NCBI RefSeq assembly: GCF_002843385.1
Contig: NZ_MVDE01000039.1
Location: 1 to 48,012, forward strand
Direction of reading: 5' to 3'
Source of the DNA: Labilibaculum manganireducens
Lineage (GTDB): Bacteria > Bacteroidota > Bacteroidia > Bacteroidales > Marinifilaceae
DNA length: 48,012 bases
Shown here: positions 33,811-43,621 of the stretch, one piece after another
How positions within the stretch are numbered: the first letter of the stretch is position 1
How the letters are laid out: every line of letters starts with the position of its first letter
Position numbers and translations under genes: made by a program
The notes under the pieces: generated by a model
Seen by the model: only the letters and a program-made list of their open reading frames with translations
Databases searched by the model: none
What the model was told of the DNA's origin: nothing

Positions 33811-34836
33811 ATGAGCGCAAAAGAAGTTGTAGAAATCAACAAGGAAAAGCTAAAAGCACTCCAGTTAACCATGGAGAAAATTGATAAAACCTACGGTAAA
33901 GGTGCCATTATGAAAATGGGTGACAATGCCGTTGAAGATATTGCAACCATTTCAACAGGATCTCTATCCTTAGATATGGCATTAGGTGTGGGCGGACTTC
34001 CAAGAGGAAGAATCATTGAAATATACGGACCGGAATCTTCAGGTAAAACTACTCTGGCCATTCACGCTATTGCTGAAGCACAAAAAGCAGGAGGTATTGC
34101 TGCCATTATTGATGCAGAGCATGCATTTGATCGTGCATATGCTGAAAAATTAGGTGTTGATACTGAAAACTTATTGATCTCTCAACCGGATAATGGGGAG
34201 CAGGCTTTAGAGATTGCTGACCAGCTGATCCGCTCATCTGCAATTGATATAATTGTTATTGACTCGGTTGCAGCTTTAACTCCTAAAGCTGAAATTGAAG
34301 GCGAAATGGGTGAATCGAAAATGGGACTTCAAGCCCGTTTGATGTCTCAGGCTTTACGTAAACTTACAGCGAACATCAACAGAACCAACACAACCTGTAT
34401 TTTCATCAATCAATTGCGTGAAAAAATTGGTGTGATGTTTGGCAACCCTGAAACTACAACCGGTGGTAATGCACTTAAATTTTACTCTTCTGTTCGTCTG
34501 GATATCAGAAGAATCGGACAAATTAAAGATGGTGATGAAGTGAACGGTAATCACACCCGTGTTAAGGTTGTGAAAAATAAAGTTGCTCCTCCATTTCGAA
34601 AAGCTGAATTTGACATTATTTACGGGGAAGGAATTTCCAAAACAGGTGAAATCATCGATCTTGGGGTTACTTACAACGTAATTAAAAAGAGTGGATCATG
34701 GTTTTCTTATGGCGATACTAAATTAGGACAAGGTCGCGAAGGAGTAAGAAAACTTCTTATTGACAATGTTGAATTGGCTGAAGAATTAGAAGCTAAAATT
34801 ATTGAAGCAATCAATAATCCAATAGCTGCAGTATAA
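33811..34836 (+). CDS. recA: Recombinase RecA
   Basis: The 341-residue protein is full length. Walker A GPESSGKT is at 73-80, followed by [55 protein letters not shown], loop 2 region ([37 protein letters not shown] in part) and [18 protein letters not shown]. It forms filaments on single-stranded DNA for strand exchange and SOS induction. It is downstream of bcp and ends at a strong terminator. The C-terminal acidic tail is short and ends NPIAAV. Confidence 0.98.
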   Translation: MSAKEVVEINKEKLKALQLTMEKIDKTYGKGAIMKMGDNAVEDIATISTGSLSLDMALGVGGLPRGRIIEIYGPESSGKTTLAIHAIAEAQKAGGIAAIIDAEHAFDRAYAEKLGVDTENLLISQPDNGEQALEIADQLIRSSAIDIIVIDSVAALTPKAEIEGEMGESKMGLQARLMSQALRKLTANINRTNTTCIFINQLREKIGVMFGNPETTTGGNALKFYSSVRLDIRRIGQIKDGDEVNGNHTRVKVVKNKVAPPFRKAEFDIIYGEGISKTGEIIDLGVTYNVIKKSGSWFSYGDTKLGQGREGVRKLLIDNVELAEELEAKIIEAINNPIAAV

Positions 34837-34860
34837 TTTTTCTGCAAAAAAATACATAGA

Positions 34861-34892
34861 AAGACTCTCAATAAAATTGAGGGTCTTTTTTC
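34861..34892 (+). terminator. Terminator of bcp-recA
   Basis: The 12-bp stem AAGACTCTCAAT / ATTGAGGGTCTT (one G-U pair, 3-base loop) is followed by TTTTTTC, 24 bases after the recA stop. Confidence 0.9.
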
Positions 34893-35031
34893 TTATAAAA
34901 CGAAAACACCTTCTATCTAAACTTAGAACATATCGCGTCTTTATAGTACGAACAAATCAATTATTAAATGTTCTTCGTATTTCTTACATTTACGGTGCTG
35001 AAATAAATTAACACAACAAACCTATACAATC

Positions 35032-37128
35032 ATGACAAACAAAAAACTTTTGTTAGGCTTGGCAATTGTTACAGGATTATCATCCTGTCAACAAAAAGCT
35101 GAGGAACCAAAAGACGATTCATCGTACAAAACACCGGAAACCAAACTAGAGTCGGATGTAATGACTCCTGAAGTTTTATGGTCATTCGGACGTCTTGGCG
35201 GAGAGAACATTTCCCCTGACGGCAAAACAATCTTATACGGAGTAAGCTATTTCAACAAAGAAGAAAACCGCTCGTACCGAGATTTATATACTCTTCCTGT
35301 TGAAGGTGGCGAGCCTGTTCAGTTAACAAATACAGAAAAAAAGGAATTCAACGAAATTTGGAGGCCTGACGGCAAAAAAATCGCATACATTAGCTCTGCC
35401 AGCGGAACCACTCAAATGTGGGAAATGAATCCTGACGGAACCAATCCTGTTCAGGTTTCGGATATTGAAGGAGGCATTGATGCATTCAATTACTCACCTG
35501 ACATGAGTAAAATATTCTATCTGAAAGAAGTACAATTGGAAAAAGCGGTAAAAGATTTATATCCGGATCTTCCGAAAGCAAATGCCCGCGTAATTAACGA
35601 CATGAACTACCGCCACTGGGACAGCTGGGTAGATACATACACTCACATTTTCCTTGCTGATTACAGTGAAAAAATCACATCAGGAAAAGATATTATGCCT
35701 GGTGAAAAATGGTCGGCTCCGGTAAAACCATTTGGCGGAACCGAACAAACAGCCTGGTCACCCGATTCAAAAACCCTTGCCTATGTGTCCCGCAAATTAC
35801 AGGGTGTGGAATATGCAAAATCGACCAATTCGGACATCTACTTTTATGATATCGCTTCCGGCGAAACCAAAAACATGACGCAAGGAATGATGGGCTACGA
35901 TATGAACCCGGTATTCTCGCCCGACGGCAGCAAGATGGCTTGGGAAAGCATGGAAAGAGATGGTTACGAAGCTGATAAAAACCGCTTATTTGTAATGGAT
36001 TTGGCTACCGGCGAAAAAACTTTCTACACAAAAGATTTCGATCAGAATGCTCAATCATTAACCTGGACTGCCGACAGCAAAAGTATTTATTTTATTTCGG
36101 GATGGCATGCCGTTCAGGAAATCTACAAACTTGACCTGGACGATGGCAATATCAAACAAATAACAGAAGGCATTCACGATTACCATACAATACACATTGC
36201 CGGTGATGCACTAATTGCAACCAAAGTATCGATGTCGAAACCAGCTGAAATCTACAATGTAAATCCGGCAACGGGTGAAGCAAAAGAGATTTCATTTGTG
36301 AATAAAAATATTCTTGACCAACTTGAAATGGGCAAGGTTGAAAAAAGATGGATCACCACCACCGACAACAAACAAATGTTGGTTTGGGTAATTTATCCTC
36401 CTCATTTCGATGCCAGCAAAAAATATCCTGCTTTGCTTTATTGTCAAGGTGGTCCGCAGGGAACAGTTTCACAGTTTTGGAGTTACCGCTGGAATTTCCA
36501 GATGATGGCAGCCAATGACTACATTGTAGTGGCACCCAACCGAAGAGGCTTGCCCGGTTTTGGACAGGAGTGGAATGAACAAATTTCCGGCGACTATGGC
36601 GGTCAAAACATGAAAGATTACTTAAGTGCTATTGATGCAGTAAAACAAGAACCGTTTGTTGACGAAAACCGTTTGGGTTGCGTTGGCGCTTCTTACGGTG
36701 GATTTTCAGCATACTGGCTGGCCGGACACCACGAAAAAAGATTCAAAGCATTTATTGCTCACGACGGCATGTTCAATTTGGAAGCTCAGTATTTAGAAAC
36801 CGAAGAAATGTGGTTTGTAAACTGGGATCTTGGCGGTCCTTTCTGGGAGAAAGACAACAAGATTGCTCAACGCTCTTATGCTAATTCACCACATAAATTT
36901 GTTCAGAATTGGGATACTCCGATTTTAGTTATACACGGCGGAAAAGATTACCGCATTGTTGAATCGCAGGGAATGCAGGCATTTAATGCAGCACGTCTGC
37001 GCGGAATCCCTGCTCAGTTTCTTCATTTACCTGAAGAAAACCATTGGGTTTTGGGCGTTCAAAACGGAATTTTATGGCAGCGCACTTTCGCCAACTGGCT
37101 TGACAAATATGTGAAAGAAGCAAAATAG
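35032..37128 (+). CDS. S9 family prolyl oligopeptidase-type lipoprotein
   Basis: The 698-residue protein has a lipoprotein signal (LLLGLAIVTGLSSC; Cys19). A seven-bladed PD40/beta-propeller covers about 45-430 (ENISPDGKTILYG, EIWRPDGKKIAYIS, VFSPDGSKMAWESM). The alpha/beta-hydrolase domain at about 440-698 has nucleophile Ser554 in GASYGGFSAYW, Asp639 in HGGKDYRI and His671 in EENHWVLG. Architecture fits dipeptidyl-peptidase/acylaminoacyl-peptidase members of S9 in the periplasm or on the surface, releasing dipeptides from extracellular peptides. Specificity (DPP IV, V, VII-like or acylaminoacyl) cannot be settled by eye. It is a single-gene unit between two strong terminators. Confidence 0.94.
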   Translation: MTNKKLLLGLAIVTGLSSCQQKAEEPKDDSSYKTPETKLESDVMTPEVLWSFGRLGGENISPDGKTILYGVSYFNKEENRSYRDLYTLPVEGGEPVQLTNTEKKEFNEIWRPDGKKIAYISSASGTTQMWEMNPDGTNPVQVSDIEGGIDAFNYSPDMSKIFYLKEVQLEKAVKDLYPDLPKANARVINDMNYRHWDSWVDTYTHIFLADYSEKITSGKDIMPGEKWSAPVKPFGGTEQTAWSPDSKTLAYVSRKLQGVEYAKSTNSDIYFYDIASGETKNMTQGMMGYDMNPVFSPDGSKMAWESMERDGYEADKNRLFVMDLATGEKTFYTKDFDQNAQSLTWTADSKSIYFISGWHAVQEIYKLDLDDGNIKQITEGIHDYHTIHIAGDALIATKVSMSKPAEIYNVNPATGEAKEISFVNKNILDQLEMGKVEKRWITTTDNKQMLVWVIYPPHFDASKKYPALLYCQGGPQGTVSQFWSYRWNFQMMAANDYIVVAPNRRGLPGFGQEWNEQISGDYGGQNMKDYLSAIDAVKQEPFVDENRLGCVGASYGGFSAYWLAGHHEKRFKAFIAHDGMFNLEAQYLETEEMWFVNWDLGGPFWEKDNKIAQRSYANSPHKFVQNWDTPILVIHGGKDYRIVESQGMQAFNAARLRGIPAQFLHLPEENHWVLGVQNGILWQRTFANWLDKYVKEAK

Positions 37129-37152
37129 AATTTAAAGAAATTTACAATACCG

Positions 37153-37192
37153 AATCCCCATCAAACGAAAATCTGATGGGGATTTTTATTTC
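37153..37192 (+). terminator. Terminator of the S9 peptidase gene
   Basis: The perfect 11-bp stem AATCCCCATCA / TGATGGGGATT (10-base loop) is followed by TTTATTTCC, 24 bases after the stop. Confidence 0.85.
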
Positions 37193-37262
37193 CATTTAAA
37201 TTTAAAAATCATCGTCTTTACCGCTCAATAGAAACAACAAAAACTGAACAATGGAAGAGAAT

Positions 37263-38003
37263 TCAAATTCTTTCATCCTCTTTCTTCCTATTTGCCCATC
37301 TGGTTCTTCGTGCTCTTATTACCTTGTTTATATCCGCCAATTCGATTTCGGCGAGCCTGGCTAAGGGCCCATAATTATCAGGATCTACCTGTCGGAAAGT
37401 GAATAAAAAAGGAAAAATATCATCATTTAATATTCGATGCACCTTATGAGCCTGTGCCGTTGTCTGCACGCTTTGTTTACGTTTAACCTGCTCATTATTG
37501 GTTAATCGGTAAAGCGCTGTCAATTGATCAAGGCTCAGGTGTAAAACAGTTAAATACTTCTCGATTCCCTTTAGTTTATCGGTATCAGGTTTTAGTTTTC
37601 CTGATAATAGTCTCTCAATTAATATTTGCAAACCAGAAATTTTTTTTTCCAGATTTTTCTTGTGAGTATCTGCACCAATGGCTGCAAGTTGCCCCCAAAC
37701 TCTCCCTGCACTGTTTACAATCTCCTTATCGGGATGATGTAAGTAAGCCTTTATCATATACTTTAAGCCAACAAATAAACTTGCTATTTGACTATTCAGC
37801 TTTTTCATCTCCAAAGTATAAGCGCCATTACGCACGGTTCCAAATGAATCTTGAAGAATCTTATTTTGAATGTTTAACTCTTCCAGATTCAGGTGCAGGT
37901 GATCATTTATTTTTGGCTTCTTCATTTTCCAGAAGTCTACTATCGCAATTGCAATCATTCCTACCTCAATTGCTTTGGCATGTGCTAATAATTGTTGATT
38001 CAT
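37263..38003 (-). CDS. DUF6261-like helical protein
   Basis: The 246-residue cytoplasmic protein (no signal peptide or membrane helices) is mostly helical: AHAKAIEVGMIAIAIVDFW, then paired helices with LVGLK-type heptads and a basic tail (RARRTRWANRKKEDERI). It resembles, by eye, the DUF6261 family seen widely in Bacteroidota, of unknown function. It stands alone, with no operon partners, and faces the S9 peptidase gene tail to tail with a terminator between. No active-site motif is visible. Confidence 0.6.
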   Translation of the reverse strand: MNQQLLAHAKAIEVGMIAIAIVDFWKMKKPKINDHLHLNLEELNIQNKILQDSFGTVRNGAYTLEMKKLNSQIASLFVGLKYMIKAYLHHPDKEIVNSAGRVWGQLAAIGADTHKKNLEKKISGLQILIERLLSGKLKPDTDKLKGIEKYLTVLHLSLDQLTALYRLTNNEQVKRKQSVQTTAQAHKVHRILNDDIFPFLFTFRQVDPDNYGPLARLAEIELADINKVIRARRTRWANRKKEDERI

Positions 38004-38271
38004 CGGATTATTTTTCTGTACTAAAATAATAAACCATTAAGATACATATATTTTACAACTAATAAATTACATCATCTTATCATTAAAATTATTTTTACAC
38101 CTTATAATTAGTAATAACTACTATTTATATGCTATTTTATATTGTATTAATAGCTTAAACGTATCGGTTTAGTTATTTATATAACACAATAAACTACGTA
38201 AATATTAAAACACACTTCTTCTCAGAGATCAACTAAAAATCCCTAAGTTTACAGAAAATTTACCGAGCCCC

Positions 38272-39177
38272 ATGAAGAAATTCCTATTCTCGACTACCGT
38301 ATTGGCCATTTTTGCGTGCTTGCTTTGGGCAACTCCATTTACAGCAATTAAAATAGGTTTAAAATATACAACCCCGCTTCAATTTGCTGGTATTCGATTT
38401 CTCCTTTCGGGATTAATTATTCTTCCCTTCATTAAAGATTTGAAGTATAAAATCCAGGAATCGAAAAAAAGATGGCGGTTCATTCTTTGGGTAGCTTTGC
38501 TGCAAACCACTTTCCTTTACGGATTGTTCTATACGGGAATTAGTTTTGTTCCGGGTGCTTTGGCGGCCATGTTAATTGGTGCGCAACCTTTGTTCGCAGC
38601 TATTTTTGCCCATTTTATGCTTACTAATGACAAGATGAGCTGGAAAAAAATATTTGCCATTATTTTAGGAATATGCGGCGTGTGTATTATTAGTTTGGGC
38701 AGGGCTGATTTTGTTCTGACAACAACAATTCCACTTGGCGTAGGAATTTTAATCCTTAATAACATTGTAGGAAGTACCGGCAATGTAATTGTGTCGCGTG
38801 ATGCAAAAGACATGCCTCCACGGGTACTGGCTTCCTTTTCGATGATCATTGGAGGCGCCGTACTGATGCTAATCTCTATTCCCATCGAAAATCCGTCGTG
38901 GACTACGATTTACCCAGGTGAATATTACTTTTCCCTGGCCTGGTTAGCTATGGTTTCGGCATTTGCCATCACCATTTGGTTTGGTTTGCTGCAACGTCCC
39001 GGCGTAAAAGTTTCCAATTTAAATACATGGAAATTTATCGTCCCAATTTTTGGTGCTTCATTAAGCTGGTTAATTCTTCCTGATGAACATCCTGATTTGC
39101 TCTCAATTATCGGGATGATTGTGATTGCCTGCAGTTTGCTTTTTGTTAATTATCTGAATCGAAAAGTAGTAAAATAA
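38272..39177 (+). CDS. EamA/DMT family transporter
   Basis: The 301-residue inner-membrane protein has about ten hydrophobic helices in two EamA repeats (ACLLWATPFTAIKIGLKYTTPLQFAGIRFLLSG and a second near ILNNIVGSTGNVIVSRDAK). Family members export amino acids, nucleotides or other metabolites. The N-terminal LLWATPFTAIKIGLKYTTP motif is the usual drug/metabolite transporter signature. The substrate is not inferable. The gene is a single unit, convergent with the ABC transporter gene across 46 bases without a clear terminator. Confidence 0.9.
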   Translation: MKKFLFSTTVLAIFACLLWATPFTAIKIGLKYTTPLQFAGIRFLLSGLIILPFIKDLKYKIQESKKRWRFILWVALLQTTFLYGLFYTGISFVPGALAAMLIGAQPLFAAIFAHFMLTNDKMSWKKIFAIILGICGVCIISLGRADFVLTTTIPLGVGILILNNIVGSTGNVIVSRDAKDMPPRVLASFSMIIGGAVLMLISIPIENPSWTTIYPGEYYFSLAWLAMVSAFAITIWFGLLQRPGVKVSNLNTWKFIVPIFGASLSWLILPDEHPDLLSIIGMIVIACSLLFVNYLNRKVVK

Positions 39178-39223
39178 AACTCCAACAAGTTCAATGACTT
39201 TGTCAGCTGATTCAAATTAAGTG

Positions 39224-42200
39224 CTACTTCCGTTTCTTTTCTTTATGAACCAGCTTAATCCCTTCGATGTAGTTCATTACTTTTCTTAACACATCAGACC
39301 ATAAGCACAGAAACAAAAAGCCGGTGCCCAGCCAAACTACAGCAAGATTGAACCAAAATGTATCGATATAAAAACTGCCGATTCGTTTTACCGGAGAATA
39401 AAAATGAGAACGTCCAAATCTAGAATCCGGATACATTAAAACAGGATCTTTCTTCTGAATCAATTGATCATCTACTTCAATCATTTTATTAATTTCCGTT
39501 TTATTCAAAACCAAATCAGCCAAACCATTATTGTAATATTTTTGCTTAAACTCATAAACACCATCGTGCCCCAAAGAATCGACCAAACGGGAATACTCAA
39601 AGTCTTTTTTATAACCAGATTCACTTGCCAAACCCAAATAGTAAAGCTTTACCTTATCCAAAAAACTCCTGGTTTGTTCGGCAACATTTAAATTAAAATC
39701 GTGAACATTCAACTTCTTTAACTCAGGAAAAATATCTATTCCTGCTTCACTTCCCAATTGAGAAATCTCATTCCGAATCATATCAAATTGATCCTCTGTA
39801 TCGTCTGAATTTTTTTCAAACTCAATACTTCGTTCGCATTCCAGTAAAACAGATTCAATTTTAGGAATCAAAAATGAACTTTTAAAAGAGGCATCACTAA
39901 TTCCTTTGTCAAACTCAAAGAAGTGTTTCTCAAATTTATTGTCTTTAAACTGAGTAACTGCCAAAGCTTCGTAAGCCCAGCGCGTAGTCATAAAATCGCC
40001 AACAATTGGGACGTAAACCTTATCAGTAATCCCGGCATGCAGATCATCAAATTTAATCATTGCCCCTCCCAACAAGAGCTGAGGAACCAGAATTAAAGGA
40101 ATTAAGATATAAATAGTAATCACGGAATTCAATCCTGCTGAAATATTCAATCCGATCATGTTCGAAAAACATGAAGTTGTGAACAATACCAACCAATAGG
40201 AAAAAAGCATTCCTTCAACCTCCAAAATATAGTTGCCTACCAATACAAAAGATAAAGATTGAATTGCAGAGAGAATAAATAAGAAGATGATTTTAGAGCT
40301 GAGATAACTTAGCCTGCATAAGTTTAGAAATTTCTCCCGTTGTAAAATCCTTTTGTCCCGAATAATTTCTTCGGCACTTACGGTTAATCCCAAAAACATA
40401 GAAACCACAACCGACATGAATAGAAAAACCGGAAAATTTTTATTCTCACCAAACACATATCCTGCATCGGTAGTGTACTTTGTAAAATAACCCAATATCA
40501 CGGCAAGTAGTGGCGCCTCAAACAAATTAATTATCAGGTATTGCTTGTTGGTTAGTTTCGAAAGAACATTCCGAATCCAAAAAATTGAAAATTGTTTTAA
40601 TTTTCCTGGAATCTTAAAATCACTTTGTGGTAATTTTTTATCGGCACGCAATGGCAAATGATTGGATTCTATATTGTCCTTATATTTCTGATACCACTCC
40701 ACTGGAAGAATTCGTCTCTCGCGGGTTGGTTTTCCCTGATCATCAATCAATTTGGTTTCAACAATCTGCAATATCTGTTCAGGATTTACATTTCCACAAG
40801 TTACACACTCACTCTCGGAAGCATTTACCTGCGAATTCTGAGTCTTGAAGTAAACAATTGCATCAATCGGATTGCCGTTATAAATAGGATAACCACCACG
40901 ATCGAGAATCCAAAGCTTATCGAACATCTTAAATATTCCAGACGAAGGTTGATGAATATTGGCAATTACCAATTTGCCCTTTAACGTTTGCCTCTTAAGC
41001 AGATTCATAACCATTTCCGAATCGGTAGAAGACAAGCCGGATGTAGGTTCATCTACTAACAGAATAGCCGGTTCCCGCATCAGCTCCAAACCGATATTTA
41101 TCCTTTTCCGCTGTCCGCCGCTAATAAATTTGTTTAATGGATTCCCCACTTTAAGGTCTCTCACTTCATACAGATCCAAATCCTGAAGTATCTTCAATAC
41201 TTTTTTCAAGATTTGAATTTCACTGTACTCCTTAAAGCATAACTTGGCGTTATAATACAGATTTTGAAAAACACTCAATTCCTCAATCAATAAATCGTCT
41301 TGCGGAACAAAACCAATCAATCCCTGAACTGCCAATTTATTTCTATGAATATCGTAATCATTAATACGAATTTCACCATAATTTAAACTTAAATTTCCAT
41401 TCAAAACATTGAGTAATGTGGACTTACCAACACCACTTCCTCCCATGATTCCAATCAGCTGCCCACTCTCTTCCGAAATATTAAATTTGTGTATTCCATT
41501 GTTTGAGTTTCGAAACTTAAATTCAATATCCTTAGCCGAGAATATTATTTTCTGCTGCGACTCTTCCTTCAAAAATTTACCGGCAATATCCGAGAAATAA
41601 ATTGATTTAATATTGGGCCCTTTAATTATCGAACCATTACTTAACTGGTAAGTTTTATCCGGTTTTATTTTGTTTCCCTCCAGATAAAGATTTAACTCTC
41701 CCTCGTATTTGAATACCAATAAATTCACACTCTGTGCGAATAGAACAACAATTCTTCCATACAAGTTGTCACAGAACAAATGCTTAAAATCGTTTTCTGT
41801 CTTTTTTACATCTTTCTTCATGAACCAAGACAGATTCTCGGACCACTCTGTCACCTTATTATCGATGATCAGGAACTTACTTTTGTCGTATTTATCGAGC
41901 GTATCACCCCAAACAAAAGCAAGACAATTGATAAATTCAGATCTGGGTATTTTAAAGCTTTCCGCAACAATACTAATAAACTCAAATTCATTTTCGCTGA
42001 CAATCTTATCTTCATAAACGAATTCCAGCAAACGCAGCAAAACAATCAAACGTTCTTCCTGAACCAATTCTGCTTTTATCTTACTACAAACCTTGGAGGC
42101 CTCTGTTAATGAAAGAATATTGGCTTGCTGAGAATGCACATTTGCCTGATACTCCATCTCACGACGGTAGAATTCAGAATAGTTCTCAAATAATCGCAGA

Positions 42201-42343
42201 TACTCAACCTGGAGTTCGAAATTCACATAGCGATTCAAAAAACCTTCTACAATTACTTTTCCTTCCCGCGAAACACCTTCTTCTTTGGCATTGGCAACAA
42301 TGGCAAAAAGGTGCATTAGTGCATTTAAAATCGATTCCCCCAT
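39224..42343 (-). CDS. TerB-domain ABCG-type transporter fusion
   Basis: The 1039-residue protein is unusual. An N-terminal TerB-like helical domain spans about 1-150 (ALMHLFAIVANAKEEGVSREGKVIVEGFL, LLRLLEFVYEDKIVSENEFEFI). Next is a small beta-rich region at about 195-270 (YQLSNGSIIKGPNIKSIYFSDI), then an ABC ATPase with Walker A GGSGVGKST, Q-loop VPQDD, signature ISGGQRKRINIG and Walker B LLVDEPTSGL. A CxxC (ECVTCGNVNPEQ) and a linker lead to a White/ABCG-like membrane domain with about six helices, interrupted near 800-960 by a large soluble insert. Order NBD-TMD is the reverse of most exporters and typical of ABCG. It is probably an exporter or an envelope-stress device; substrate unknown. 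Unlike TerB elsewhere, no Ter genes are nearby. Confidence 0.9.
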   Translation of the reverse strand: MGESILNALMHLFAIVANAKEEGVSREGKVIVEGFLNRYVNFELQVEYLRLFENYSEFYRREMEYQANVHSQQANILSLTEASKVCSKIKAELVQEERLIVLLRLLEFVYEDKIVSENEFEFISIVAESFKIPRSEFINCLAFVWGDTLDKYDKSKFLIIDNKVTEWSENLSWFMKKDVKKTENDFKHLFCDNLYGRIVVLFAQSVNLLVFKYEGELNLYLEGNKIKPDKTYQLSNGSIIKGPNIKSIYFSDIAGKFLKEESQQKIIFSAKDIEFKFRNSNNGIHKFNISEESGQLIGIMGGSGVGKSTLLNVLNGNLSLNYGEIRINDYDIHRNKLAVQGLIGFVPQDDLLIEELSVFQNLYYNAKLCFKEYSEIQILKKVLKILQDLDLYEVRDLKVGNPLNKFISGGQRKRINIGLELMREPAILLVDEPTSGLSSTDSEMVMNLLKRQTLKGKLVIANIHQPSSGIFKMFDKLWILDRGGYPIYNGNPIDAIVYFKTQNSQVNASESECVTCGNVNPEQILQIVETKLIDDQGKPTRERRILPVEWYQKYKDNIESNHLPLRADKKLPQSDFKIPGKLKQFSIFWIRNVLSKLTNKQYLIINLFEAPLLAVILGYFTKYTTDAGYVFGENKNFPVFLFMSVVVSMFLGLTVSAEEIIRDKRILQREKFLNLCRLSYLSSKIIFLFILSAIQSLSFVLVGNYILEVEGMLFSYWLVLFTTSCFSNMIGLNISAGLNSVITIYILIPLILVPQLLLGGAMIKFDDLHAGITDKVYVPIVGDFMTTRWAYEALAVTQFKDNKFEKHFFEFDKGISDASFKSSFLIPKIESVLLECERSIEFEKNSDDTEDQFDMIRNEISQLGSEAGIDIFPELKKLNVHDFNLNVAEQTRSFLDKVKLYYLGLASESGYKKDFEYSRLVDSLGHDGVYEFKQKYYNNGLADLVLNKTEINKMIEVDDQLIQKKDPVLMYPDSRFGRSHFYSPVKRIGSFYIDTFWFNLAVVWLGTGFLFLCLWSDVLRKVMNYIEGIKLVHKEKKRK

Positions 42344-42442
42344 TTACTTTCTCAGAATTTATGGTTTGCCTTTACCAGACTATTTTTAAAAATACAATTT
42401 ATTTCGTAAACAAAAGGATAGTTGAACCAATGATCTTGGCAT

Positions 42443-42473
42443 AAAAAAACTGCCTTCCGAAAAGAAAGGCAGT
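42443..42473 (-). terminator. Terminator of the helical lipoprotein gene
   Basis: The 8-bp stem ACTGCCTT / AAGGCAGT is followed on minus by seven T. It lies 25 bases after the stop. Confidence 0.88.
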
Positions 42474-42497
42474 CACATATCTTGTTACATCGAACAA

Positions 42498-43331
42498 TTA
42501 CTGAACGATAGAATCTCTAAGTTTAGCAACACTAGTGGTAATTTCCTTAAGCTGTTCTTCATCCATACTTCCATCAACAATCTTATCATAGCTAAGTTTA
42601 AGGCCATTTAATTCTATCAATAAAGAATCAATATTAGGATCCTTAGCCTCTGGTTCCAATACCGACAGCAATTTCTCCAAAACTTCCTTTTGATCAAAAA
42701 TTACTTTTACAATTTCCGGATTAGAATAAGTATTCTCAGAAATATGAGTTGCAATATACAACCCTTCAATAAAGCTACCGCTAACAACCATTAGTGATAG
42801 ATTACCTTTGGCATTCTTATTTAAAAACTCATAAGTATCGTAAAACGAATTTGTAATTATTTTCACCAACTGATCTTTATCATCCAAATTCTTTTCAACC
42901 TCTTCTACAAGAGTTTCATTATAAGCACTGGTAATTTCCAGATTATCAATCAAAGCTTTTGATGCTTTCAAAAACAACATTGTTTCCTGCTTGCGCTGAT
43001 ATGTACTTGCATAACTCAAATCTGCACTATACACACCAAGATTCAAGGCTCTGGCTTTTTCAGTAAAATATTTATCAGCATTCTCTGATGAATTAGAAAG
43101 GCCTAATATATAATCAGCACCAATACGATTCAACATCGAGGTCAACTCAAAAGTGGTTGGAAGAGGATAAACTACATCTTTCACCTCATTCTCAATTGCT
43201 TTCTTTAATAAAGGCTTCACGGTCTGTCCTTCAGTATTCTTTTTACCAACTGGCTTACAGCCAACAAAGTTAAAAGCTAAGACAACTACTACAAGAAAAG
43301 CAATATAACGGCAATTAGTCAGTTTTTTCAT
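42498..43331 (-). CDS. Helical lipoprotein of unknown function
   Basis: The 277-residue protein has a lipoprotein signal (FLVVVVLAFNFVGC; Cys25). The remainder is nearly all helical and acidic, with repeated YxxTYxxRKQ/ALIDNL-type helices and no catalytic motif (NRIGADYILGLSNSSENADKYF; NAKGNLSLMVVSGSFIEGLYIATHIS). It resembles hypothetical lipoproteins that are widespread in the phylum, but I do not recognise a named family. It stands between the ABC transporter gene and the LytTR system, with its own terminator. Confidence 0.7.
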   Translation of the reverse strand: MKKLTNCRYIAFLVVVVLAFNFVGCKPVGKKNTEGQTVKPLLKKAIENEVKDVVYPLPTTFELTSMLNRIGADYILGLSNSSENADKYFTEKARALNLGVYSADLSYASTYQRKQETMLFLKASKALIDNLEITSAYNETLVEEVEKNLDDKDQLVKIITNSFYDTYEFLNKNAKGNLSLMVVSGSFIEGLYIATHISENTYSNPEIVKVIFDQKEVLEKLLSVLEPEAKDPNIDSLLIELNGLKLSYDKIVDGSMDEEQLKEITTSVAKLRDSIVQ

Positions 43332-43560
43332 GGATTTTCATTTTTTTTAAATCAAAAATTCAACTTTTTCAGGCCTAAATTTAACAAAAAGGGAGCGAAT
43401 TACAAGCATGAAATCCCCAATATATTTACACTTCTTAATTCCAGTTTTCAATGCTCCAAACATAGTAGAAATTATAAGTTTAAACCCATCTCATATTCCA
43501 TAACAATACACACTTCATTTTTACTGCGAATCAATCAGATACAAACACAGCTTTACACAC

Positions 43561-43597
43561 AAAAAGAGGTCCTGCAAAAAATTCCACAGGACCTCTT
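43561..43597 (-). terminator. Terminator of the LytTR two-component operon
   Basis: The perfect 11-bp stem AAGAGGTCCTG / CAGGACCTCTT is followed on minus by TTTGTGTG. It lies about 25 bases after the response regulator stop. Confidence 0.85.
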
Positions 43598-43621
43598 GAA
43601 AAACAGAACTTGATTATAATA

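Noticed and set aside
38004-38271. Promoter of the EamA gene at TAAGTTTA (38244-38251)
   Set aside because: The -7 box has a mismatch and no TTTG or TTG is at the right distance upstream.
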